A DNA stretch of 55,618 nucleotides from NCBI RefSeq assembly GCF_900092335.1, contig NZ_LT596208.1:651232-706849 (forward strand). Reading direction: 5' to 3'. Under the pieces are notes generated by a model, which had not been told where the DNA came from, did not search any database, and saw nothing but the letters and a program-made list of their open reading frames with translations. Shown one piece after another: positions 47,248 to 55,618 of the stretch (positions within the stretch are counted from its first letter, which is position 1; every line of letters starts with the position of its first letter). This DNA is from Corynebacterium phoceense. Its GTDB lineage: Bacteria > Actinomycetota > Actinomycetes > Mycobacteriales > Mycobacteriaceae. The position numbers were made by a program, and so were the translations under genes.

Positions 47248-47251
<4 letters not shown>
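46955..47251 (+). pseudogene. Broken BrnT-like toxin gene
   Basis: The frame starts MWHELTWNEDIEAHIARH, with EVEEVLGSHPKKYLDGR typical of BrnT-like RelE-fold toxins. A TAG at 47132-47134 interrupts it after 59 codons. The same frame resumes LEASDGREMIFLRK and ends at TGA 47249-47251, overlapping the antitoxin ATG. The block LADTPWWY between GRPML and the stop differs from the expected strand sequence, which suggests small compensating indels. Activity is probably lost. Confidence 0.7.
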
Positions 47252-49559
<2,308 letters not shown>

Positions 49560-49578
49560 ACCCACTACAGTGTTGTCC

Positions 49579-50373
49579 ATGAAGATTGCGGCATTCGATA
49601 TGGACGGCACCGTCTACATCGATCACGCGATCGCGCCTGAAACGGTCCAGGCCATCACGGACTGGTGCGCCGCGGGCAATCTCGCGGTCTCCGCGACGGG
49701 CAAGTCCATCGACTCGGTCCGCCGCGCGCTCGAGCCCTTCGGCGTCGACATGGACTACCACGTCCTCTACAACGGCACCGTCATCACGGACGCGGACTAC
49801 CAGGTCCTCTACGAGCACCACTTGGACGCAGAGATCGTCAATGAGGTCGCCGCGCACCTCGAAGGCACACCGGGGCTCAACCTGTATTGCACGACGCTCG
49901 ACGGCGCGGACGGCATCGTCACGCAAGGCATTCCGGAATCCTCCAACGCCTTCATCCAGTGCCCGCGCGTCGTCTCTCGTGCGGAGCTCGAAGACGAAAA
50001 GGTCGTGCTGCTCTCGGCCTACATGCCGGACAATCAGCCGCTACAGAATCAGATTATCCCGTGGATCAACGAGCGCTACGACGTCTCGACCTCGCTTAAC
50101 ACCGGCTTCTTCGACATGATGCCGCCCGGCCATACCAAGGGCACGGGCCTGACCTGGCTCCTCGAACATCTCGGCCTGCCCCGCGCCGAGGTTGAGCTCT
50201 TCACCTTCGGCGATAGCTTTAATGACCTGCCCATGCATGAGCTTGCCGATGCCTCCTTCACCTTCCCGCATGCACACCCCGACGTACAGGCTCGCGCTCA
50301 TCACGTGGTTGCCGACGTACCTGCTGGTCTGCGACTCGCCAGAGCGGGGCTCTCAGCGTCCGGAGGCGACTGA
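49579..50373 (+). CDS. HAD-superfamily Cof-type phosphatase
   Basis: A 264-residue Cof/IIB-type phosphatase. Motif I is AAFDMDGTVY (the nucleophile is the first Asp), motif II lies in SATGKS, and motif IV is FGDSFNDLPM. The lysine of motif III is near residue 195. Substrates of this class are sugar or nucleotide phosphates. ATG 49579 is preferred to a GTG three codons upstream because MKIAAFDMDG matches family N-termini. Confidence 0.9.
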   Translation: MKIAAFDMDGTVYIDHAIAPETVQAITDWCAAGNLAVSATGKSIDSVRRALEPFGVDMDYHVLYNGTVITDADYQVLYEHHLDAEIVNEVAAHLEGTPGLNLYCTTLDGADGIVTQGIPESSNAFIQCPRVVSRAELEDEKVVLLSAYMPDNQPLQNQIIPWINERYDVSTSLNTGFFDMMPPGHTKGTGLTWLLEHLGLPRAEVELFTFGDSFNDLPMHELADASFTFPHAHPDVQARAHHVVADVPAGLRLARAGLSASGGD

Positions 50374-50406
50374 GTCCTCCGTTTATTGCGATGCTTGCGT
50401 CGAAAG

Positions 50407-50447
50407 CCCCGGAGTGATCCTCGCGCGACATGCGCATATCACCGGGG
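50407..50447. terminator. Possible bidirectional terminator
   Basis: CCCCGGAGTGAT (50407-50418) and ATCACCGGGG (50438-50447) pair with a two-base bulge. The hairpin lies between the convergent phosphatase and the unrecognised - strand gene. No clear T-tract is present. Confidence 0.4.
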
Positions 50448-50473
50448 TGGTGCTTCTTCCGTCGCGATGAGGC

Positions 50474-51226
50474 TTACTCGGCGAGATTCGTCGTTAGCGT
50501 GTCGAGCTGCTCCACCTGGCCAAGGATCGTGCAGTCCGGATCCGTGCGGTCGGGCAGGAGCGCCGCGGCCTCGTCGGCCGAGGCCTCACACAGGGCGTAG
50601 CCGACCCACAGGTGTTTTGCTAAGGGGAACGCGCCGTCGCCGACGCCTGCCGCAGTGTGCGTCGAATTGCGGACCCACAATGGCCCGGCGATTTTAGGGT
50701 TTTCGGAGCTGATGCAGCCCTCGGTGTCCTCGAGATAGGCGAAGGCGGCCACTTTCTCAATGAACTTTTGGAAGGTCTGAGAGACGGTTGTGGCGTTCGT
50801 CTCTTGGCTGAGGAACGAAATCCGTAGGTAATTGAGCTGACCCGGCATCCGCTCTGGTGCGGATTCCGGGAGTTTCACACTGGGGCTCTGAGAGACTTGG
50901 CCAGGGAACACCGTGGGTTCGTCGTGGTCCTCGAAGAAGAACTTCTCGTGCACGCGATCGAAAATTTTATCGTCGTCGCTGTTGTAGCGCACTAGGCTGC
51001 GCAACTCGAAGAGCTCCATCTTTTGCGGCTGTGTGAGACGGTAGAAGGCGGCCTCGGAGCGCAGCTCCCACAGCGTGTAAGGGTCATCGGTGACTGGGCG
51101 CGGGTGTGTGGACTGGGCGAGGACGGCGGCATCGGCAGCGTTCGCTCGAGTGCGATAGAGCTCATAGGCTTCCGTGAGCCGGGCGGGCGGTGCGACAAAC
51201 AAGGTGGTGATCAGGACTGCATCCAT
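50474..51226 (-). CDS. Unrecognised 250-residue protein
   Basis: A soluble protein of 250 residues with no signal peptide or membrane segment. Visible segments include MDAVLITTLFVAPPARLTEAY, TLWELRSEAAFYRL and FFFEDHDEPTVFPGQ. I see no known motif. Its codon use is typical of the genome, which argues for a real gene. It sits between ligA/HAD and the ABC-F locus with no clear partner. Confidence 0.6.
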   Translation of the reverse strand: MDAVLITTLFVAPPARLTEAYELYRTRANAADAAVLAQSTHPRPVTDDPYTLWELRSEAAFYRLTQPQKMELFELRSLVRYNSDDDKIFDRVHEKFFFEDHDEPTVFPGQVSQSPSVKLPESAPERMPGQLNYLRISFLSQETNATTVSQTFQKFIEKVAAFAYLEDTEGCISSENPKIAGPLWVRNSTHTAAGVGDGAFPLAKHLWVGYALCEASADEAAALLPDRTDPDCTILGQVEQLDTLTTNLAE

Positions 51227-51302
51227 GATCCCGAAGCTAACATGCCGGTGGCCCGAGCTGATACAGTCTTAGGTGTCCGAATTATCGAACAAAGGAAGAC
51301 CA

Positions 51303-51329
51303 GTGAACAGCGAAGTGCTTGTCAAGTAA
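51303..51329 (+). CDS. Leader peptide of the ABC-F gene
   Basis: GTG AAC AGC GAA GTG CTT GTC AAG TAA encodes VNSEVLVK. AAAGGA lies six bases before the GTG, a good ribosome binding site. The stop is one base before the first hairpin arm. The length and place are those of a translated regulatory leader. Confidence 0.65.
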   Translation: MNSEVLVK

Positions 51330-51384
51330 TCCGCTGAAGCGCCGAGGCACGGCCTTCAGCTTGTACACCAACTGCTGAAAGGCT
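51330..51384 (+). promoter_or_regulatory. Attenuator with two mutually exclusive hairpins
   Basis: Segment 1 GCTGAAG (51333-51339) pairs with segment 2 CTTCAGC (51354-51360), extended by GCC/GGC inside one bulge. Segment 2 can instead pair with segment 3 GCTGAAAGG (51374-51382), extended to GGCC..GGCT. Segment 3 includes the ribosome binding site GAAAGG of the ABC-F gene. So 1:2 leaves the site open and 2:3 hides it. Ribosome position on the leader could decide which forms. Confidence 0.65.
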
Positions 51385-51389
51385 CACTC

Positions 51390-52970
51390 ATGGCTGCCAA
51401 CTTCTTTCATTCCGTCGTCTCTACGGATCATCTTTCTCTTACCTGGCCAGACGGAACCCAGTGCTTCGCAGAGGTCTCCGTGGATATCAATCGCCGCGTG
51501 ACAGCGATTGTCGGCGATAACGGCTCTGGGAAAAGCAGTTTCCTCAAGATACTCGCAGGCGAGCTTATGCCGAGCTCCGGTTCGTTCCGCGTGCCCGAAC
51601 GCCGTGGATATTTGCCGCAACATGCATCAGTGGAAGGGCACTCGGTTCTTGACCTCTTGGGTATTCGGGACATCGTGGAAGCTCTGGAGCGCATCGAAAG
51701 CGGTGGCGTTGATGAGCACGATTTCGAGCTGGTCGAGGGGCACTGGGATATTCGTGAGCACGCAGAGACGGTACTGTCCGATGCTGGAATTTCCGAGCCT
51801 AAGAATCTGTCGCGTGCTGCTCAGTCTCTTTCGGGCGGCGAAGCCGTCAAGGTCGCGCTTGCTGGATTGCAGCTGCGCACGCCGGAGCTGTATTTGCTGG
51901 ATGAACCGACCAATAATCTCGACCGCGCAGGCCGTGAGGCTGTGTATGAGTTTCTGGCCAGATCGACGGTACCCGTTGTGGTGGTGAGCCATGATCGCGA
52001 GCTGTTGAGCATGGCAGACGAAATTATTGAATTCTTTGCCGGCCGTGTGCGTAGTTTCCCCGGGAATTATTCGGCGTATGAATCGGTGATTGCCCGTGAA
52101 CAGGAGAAGGCGGTACAGGCCTGGACGGAGGCACGGTCGCAACGAAAGCAGGCTGTGCGCAAACGCCAAGAGATGGAAACTCGACTCGCGCGTGATGTTC
52201 GTCGCGGAAAGAAGTTTGCTGCGTCGAAGCGTAAACCTGGTATGGCGATGGGGCTTGATAAACAACGCTCGGAACGATCGGCAGCGCGCCGTCACTCGTC
52301 GCACGCCGCGTCGGTGGAGGACGCGCGGCGCGAGGAATACGAGGCACAATTGCGCATTCGCGATGACGCTTCAGTGTTTCTTCACTTGCCGGAATCGCGA
52401 TTGCCACAGGGAACGAAGGTGGTGGAGCTGACTCCGCGTGGGGGAGAACGCTCGCTCATCGTTACCGGGCCCGAACGACTTCGGCTGAGCGGGGCAAATG
52501 GTTCCGGAAAGACGACGCTCCTCCGAACCATAGCGGGTGATGCGGATGCAGCTGCGCGGTCCAATTTCCAGGTGGCCTACGCACTTTCCGACATTGGCTT
52601 CGTCCGACAACTCATCACTCTGCCTGCTGAGAACACCGTGTGGGACGTGGTTCGAGCGGCAAACCCGGAAGCCGATCCGCAGCGGCTTCGGGACCACCTC
52701 GCACAGTTGCTCTTTATCAACGACGATGTTTCCAAGAAGTGCGGCGAACTGTCGGGCGGCGAGCGATTCCGTGTGGAAGTCGCGCGGACGTTGCTGGCCC
52801 AACCGGCGCCGCGGCTGTTGCTCCTCGACGAGCCAACGAACAACCTAGACCTGAGCACGGTGCAGTGGTTGGTGGACACACTCGCAGGCTTTGAAGGTGC
52901 ACTCATTGTGGTGAGCCATGACGAGAAATTCTGTGAAGACATTGGACTCGAAGGGTGGATTGACCTTTAA
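51390..52970 (+). CDS. ABC-F family ATPase, possible ribosome-protection protein
   Basis: A 526-residue protein with two ABC domains and no membrane segment. Walker A motifs are GDNGSGKSS (residues 42-50) and SGANGSGKTT (from residue 367). Both halves have LSGGE and LDEPTNNLD. The linker (about residues 225-310) is basic and helical, as in ABC-F proteins. Known members with leader-peptide attenuators confer resistance to ribosome-targeting antibiotics; resistance here is inference. GC content is lower and codon use less biased than in the housekeeping genes. Confidence 0.88.
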   Translation: MAANFFHSVVSTDHLSLTWPDGTQCFAEVSVDINRRVTAIVGDNGSGKSSFLKILAGELMPSSGSFRVPERRGYLPQHASVEGHSVLDLLGIRDIVEALERIESGGVDEHDFELVEGHWDIREHAETVLSDAGISEPKNLSRAAQSLSGGEAVKVALAGLQLRTPELYLLDEPTNNLDRAGREAVYEFLARSTVPVVVVSHDRELLSMADEIIEFFAGRVRSFPGNYSAYESVIAREQEKAVQAWTEARSQRKQAVRKRQEMETRLARDVRRGKKFAASKRKPGMAMGLDKQRSERSAARRHSSHAASVEDARREEYEAQLRIRDDASVFLHLPESRLPQGTKVVELTPRGGERSLIVTGPERLRLSGANGSGKTTLLRTIAGDADAAARSNFQVAYALSDIGFVRQLITLPAENTVWDVVRAANPEADPQRLRDHLAQLLFINDDVSKKCGELSGGERFRVEVARTLLAQPAPRLLLLDEPTNNLDLSTVQWLVDTLAGFEGALIVVSHDEKFCEDIGLEGWIDL

Positions 52971-53047
52971 CTTCATTCGCGTTGAGGCGGTTGGAAGCAG
53001 GAAATCGAGACTGAAACGTAATTGCATAACGGTGTCATTTAGTCGAA

Positions 53048-53476
53048 ATGCTTGTTAGCGTGTCTGACGTGAACAACGACGAAGTCTTCGACATCGAACA
53101 GGAATCGGTTGCGCATCCCGTCCCCACCGAGGATGCGGAGGAAGAGGAATCTGAAGAAAAGCGCACCGGCTGGCACTGGGTGATTCCAGTTGAGCTGGTA
53201 GCCGCACTAGTTTTCGCGCCGTGGATAATCAGCGTGCTGGTCCCTGCTAACGCCGCTGGATGGACGGTCGTTGCTGCTTATCTTGTGCTCACGGCGGTGT
53301 TGTCGTTCGTTGACGCGCGCGGATTCCGTCCTTCGTGGACGCTGCCCATTCTTGTTGGTGTCGCGACGTGGGTGGCGTCGCGGATGTACTTTAACGACGG
53401 AGCGTGGATCTACATTCCGATCTTCATGGTCGTCGCGTGGGGTTTGGGCAAGCTTGGTGGCAGGGGAACGAGGTAG
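53048..53476 (+). CDS. Small membrane protein with acidic N-terminal tail
   Basis: A 142-residue protein: an acidic N-terminal tail of about 40 residues rich in Glu and Asp, then four hydrophobic segments. A GTG at 53060 is an alternative start. It overlaps no neighbour but ends three bases before the next ATG, so the two are one transcription unit. I do not recognise the family. Confidence 0.6.
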   Translation: MLVSVSDVNNDEVFDIEQESVAHPVPTEDAEEEESEEKRTGWHWVIPVELVAALVFAPWIISVLVPANAAGWTVVAAYLVLTAVLSFVDARGFRPSWTLPILVGVATWVASRMYFNDGAWIYIPIFMVVAWGLGKLGGRGTR

Positions 53477-53478
53477 TC

Positions 53479-54423
53479 ATGGAGACGTGGAGCCTTAATC
53501 ACCCCGATGTAGGCCTTATCGAGGTCGAGCGTGGTTATGACGCGGAATTCAAGGAGCTCGATCCGTCGTGGCCGCAGGCCGTCCCGACTGGCGACGACGG
53601 GAATCCGACTCCCTATACGGATCCGCCTCTCGATGCCGATCTGCGCGAGCGCCTCAAGGCGTGGGCGTCCAGCCCACCGGTGCGTCTACGTGTGAAGGTC
53701 GACGGGGACGTGTGGGGAAGGTTTGATTCCGCATCGAACGGCCGGATACCGCTGCGCCGCCACAGCGGAAAGAAGCTTTCCTCAATGACCACGTCCGGCA
53801 CCGCGCGCACGAAACCGCATCTTCGCGTGCAGACCAACATGTTCGGCGAGCTCCTCGACGTCGATTACCGCAACGGGACAGAGGTCGTGGAGTTCGAGCC
53901 GCCCGCGGGCTCGCGCGGGGCCAAGCGTCGCGCGGCAATGGAGTCGTCGACCTTCAAGCGCGTGGCGTTTCCCATTGCGACCGGTTTGGGCAAAGGCGGC
54001 TGGGCGCTCGCCGTTCTTGTACTCGGGCCGATCGTCAAACGATTTATCGGGTGGCTGCTGAGCTTTATCCCCGATGTTGATTTTCCGGACTGGCAACTGC
54101 CCTCGCCGCCGGCCGTCACACTGCCCGTGCCGCATTTCCCGCACATCGATCTGCCGACTATCCCCGTACCGGACTGGGAGTTCCCGGAGTTTGATATACC
54201 CGCGTGGCTCGACTTCCTGCTCGAGTACACGAAGATTTGGGTGCCGATTGTCTTGGGCATCATCTTCGCCATCACGGCGGTACGCAAGCACCGGAAGTCG
54301 GAGCAGAAGAAGGCGCAGTGGTCGGAGCCTGACGCGGATCGTGAAGATGGTGCCGAGACTCTCGAGGCCGTGCGGGGCGAGGGGCCGCACGGTGACAGTG
54401 CGCGGCGTGACGCCGACGAGTGA
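53479..54423 (+). CDS. Two-helix membrane protein with Pro/aromatic-rich extracytoplasmic linker
   Basis: A 314-residue protein from ATG 53479. The soluble N-terminal domain is about 170 residues. Two membrane helices (about 177-195 and 250-270) are joined by a linker full of Pro and Phe/Trp, with repeats of the type P-x-[FW] (IPDVDFPDWQLP; PVPHFPHIDLP; VPDWEFPEFDIP). The C-terminal tail is charged. I do not recognise it. It follows the small membrane protein gene by two bases. Confidence 0.65.
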   Translation: METWSLNHPDVGLIEVERGYDAEFKELDPSWPQAVPTGDDGNPTPYTDPPLDADLRERLKAWASSPPVRLRVKVDGDVWGRFDSASNGRIPLRRHSGKKLSSMTTSGTARTKPHLRVQTNMFGELLDVDYRNGTEVVEFEPPAGSRGAKRRAAMESSTFKRVAFPIATGLGKGGWALAVLVLGPIVKRFIGWLLSFIPDVDFPDWQLPSPPAVTLPVPHFPHIDLPTIPVPDWEFPEFDIPAWLDFLLEYTKIWVPIVLGIIFAITAVRKHRKSEQKKAQWSEPDADREDGAETLEAVRGEGPHGDSARRDADE

Positions 54424-54538
54424 CGTTGCATGTGCTCTTTTCTCCTGGCAGTAACGATTTGTCAAGAGCTTCACGAATCGTTAAGCGCTTGCTACTATGG
54501 AAAGTGAAGGTATGGTTCGATAAGGAAAGGGGCAGATC

Positions 54539-54985
54539 ATGGACACTCGGGAAGGCGGACGTTTTAGCTCGGCGGCGAAAGCCGCTACGCCGCTCGCGCA
54601 CGTCAATAAGCGTGAAGGCATTCTCTTGCTCGTGTTGGCGGCAAGCTCCGCTGTGCTCCTTGCGGTGAACTTTCAGGCGGCCAATTGGGAATGGGGTGGG
54701 CTCATCCGTGCCGTCGTGGTCGCGCTGTACCTCTTCGTTCTGTGCCTCGTAGTTGTGCTGTTGCAACAGGCGAGGAAGGCTCATCCTCGAGGATTTATGA
54801 CCAAGCTTGTTGCTGCCTTCGGATTTATCGTGGTCTCCTTCCTGTTCTTTGATCTGGTGTGGCCGCGGTGGGTAGACCCGCACGACACGCACTGGTCGGT
54901 GACCACGCTTGTCGCGGTGCTCTGCGCTGCGCCTGCGGGGTGGTGCGGTGTCTACCTGCTGCGCAAGGGGGAACTGTGGAGCTAA
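54539..54985 (+). CDS. Four-helix membrane protein paired with a regulator
   Basis: A 148-residue protein with four hydrophobic segments and a strong ribosome binding site (AAGGAAAGGGG). Its last ten bases overlap the start of the winged-helix gene, so the two are coupled. Such membrane-protein/regulator pairs are widespread in Actinobacteria and usually self-regulated; function unknown. Confidence 0.7.
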   Translation: MDTREGGRFSSAAKAATPLAHVNKREGILLLVLAASSAVLLAVNFQAANWEWGGLIRAVVVALYLFVLCLVVVLLQQARKAHPRGFMTKLVAAFGFIVVSFLFFDLVWPRWVDPHDTHWSVTTLVAVLCAAPAGWCGVYLLRKGELWS

Positions 54986-55281
54986 GCGAGGCACGCCAGG
55001 CCCTTGGCACCCCCATTCACTCGCCGGTGCGGCTCAGTGTCATGGCGGCGCTCAATAGCGTGGATTCGGTGGATTATCAGACCCTCAAAGACGAGTTGGG
55101 GGTGAGCTATTCGTTGCTCACGAAGCATGCGACGCTCCTTGAGGAGGCCGGCTTGTTAAAGATTTCAAAAGATTTCGAGGGGCGCACACCCGTGACACGT
55201 CTTCGACTCACTCGTTCGGGTCGCCGGGCCTTCGCACAGTACCTGGAAGCACTGGACCGCCTCGTGGCGGGGCTTACTTAA
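54976..55281 (+). CDS. Winged-helix regulator (HTH_34/MarR-like)
   Basis: A 101-residue protein from GTG 54976. The whole length is a winged-helix domain: ALGTPIHSPVRLSVMAALN, then DYQTLKDELGVSYSLLTKH as the recognition region, then LLKISKDFEGRTPVTRLRLT as the wing, and a final helix. It matches the short HTH_34 family of ArsR/MarR-like regulators. The ribosome binding site AAGGGGG lies inside the upstream gene. Confidence 0.82.
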   Translation: MELSEARQALGTPIHSPVRLSVMAALNSVDSVDYQTLKDELGVSYSLLTKHATLLEEAGLLKISKDFEGRTPVTRLRLTRSGRRAFAQYLEALDRLVAGLT

Positions 55282-55329
55282 ACAACGGGGTTATCTGGGA
55301 TACGGGAAAGCCAGTCATGCAGGGCGGAA

Positions 55330-55618
55330 TCAAGCGGTGGATGCGCCACGCTTGAATAGTTCGTTAAGTATTTCACGTGGGGTTGCGCCGCCGAGGATTT
55401 GTCGGGGTGTTTCGTTGAGCTCATTTTGCACCCACGCGACATGTTCGGGTGTGACGGTGGCAAAGTCGGTGCCCTTTTTGTAGAACCTGCGCCTGATCTC
55501 GCCGTTGGTGTTCTCGTTGGTTGGTCTCTGCCACGGTGAGTGCGGTTCACAGAAAAACACCTGGCAGCCGTCTTTAATCTGGACTTGTGCTGTGACAGCC
55601 ATTTCTGCGCCTTGGTCC
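55330..55618 (-). mobile_element. IS30-family transposase, C-terminal part, cut by window edge
   Basis: The frame is open to the window end. It encodes the C-terminal end of an IS30-type DDE transposase: DQGAEMA, then FCEPHSPWQRPTNENTNG with the catalytic glutamate region, and a family tail ending in RGASTA. The gene reads toward the left, so its 5' end and the left terminal repeat lie outside the window. The right end must lie between 55282 and 55329; no terminal inverted repeat can be confirmed without the other end. Confidence 0.88.

Overview
The window is a GC-rich actinobacterial chromosome segment, very probably from a Corynebacterium. The order rho-prfA-prmC-sua5-wecA-atpI-like-atpBEFHAGDC-DUF2550-nucS, then glgB/glgE, fixAB-nifS, mnmA and ligA, follows the Corynebacterium core backbone. 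Species cannot be fixed from the sequence alone.

Left third (1-18,700): housekeeping genes on the + strand. These cover transcription termination (rho, cut by the window edge), translation termination and its methylation (prfA, prmC), t6A synthesis (Sua5), the first step of the arabinogalactan linker (wecA), the complete F1Fo ATP synthase operon, and a genome-integrity group (nucS/EndoMS, a zinc-motif protein whose start overlaps the nucS stop, and a RecQ-type helicase). A thiamine-binding-like protein and a thioredoxin-fold co-chaperone follow. Strong terminators close the atp operon (13,456) and the co-chaperone gene (18,732).

Middle (18,700-43,500): transport and metabolism. It holds a DctA-type symporter, an arsenate/mycothiol-transferase-like protein, the glgE-glgB alpha-glucan pair on the - strand, an orphan ABC ATPase, NUDIX and methyltransferase-like genes, electron-transfer flavoprotein fixA-fixB with a cysteine desulfurase, an alpha/beta hydrolase joined to an MprF-like lipid aminoacyltransferase, a secreted GH25 lysozyme, an AbiEi/DUF559-like protein, a spermidine-synthase-like protein, a shortened VIT-family protein, mnmA, a MetE-like protein, an ArsR/serine-hydrolase/small-membrane-protein operon and a DnaQ-type exonuclease.

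Right third (43,500-55,618): a variable region built around ligA. It contains a decayed zinc alcohol dehydrogenase, an intact YefM-YoeB module with its operator, a second decayed gene, a MerR regulator with a membrane partner, a broken BrnT-like toxin with an intact antitoxin, ligA, a HAD phosphatase, an unrecognised protein, an ABC-F ATPase behind a leader peptide and two mutually exclusive hairpins, a cluster of small membrane proteins with a winged-helix regulator, and the 3' end of an IS30-type transposase gene at the window edge.

Three signals are not explained by ordinary genes. (1) A recurrent motif, GGCATCGGMA (usually continued by AGC or GC), occurs 15 times on both strands, against well under one expected. 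(2) A 71-bp palindromic element occurs twice, each time between convergent genes. (3) A leader-peptide attenuator precedes the ABC-F gene. No tRNA, rRNA or CRISPR array was seen.
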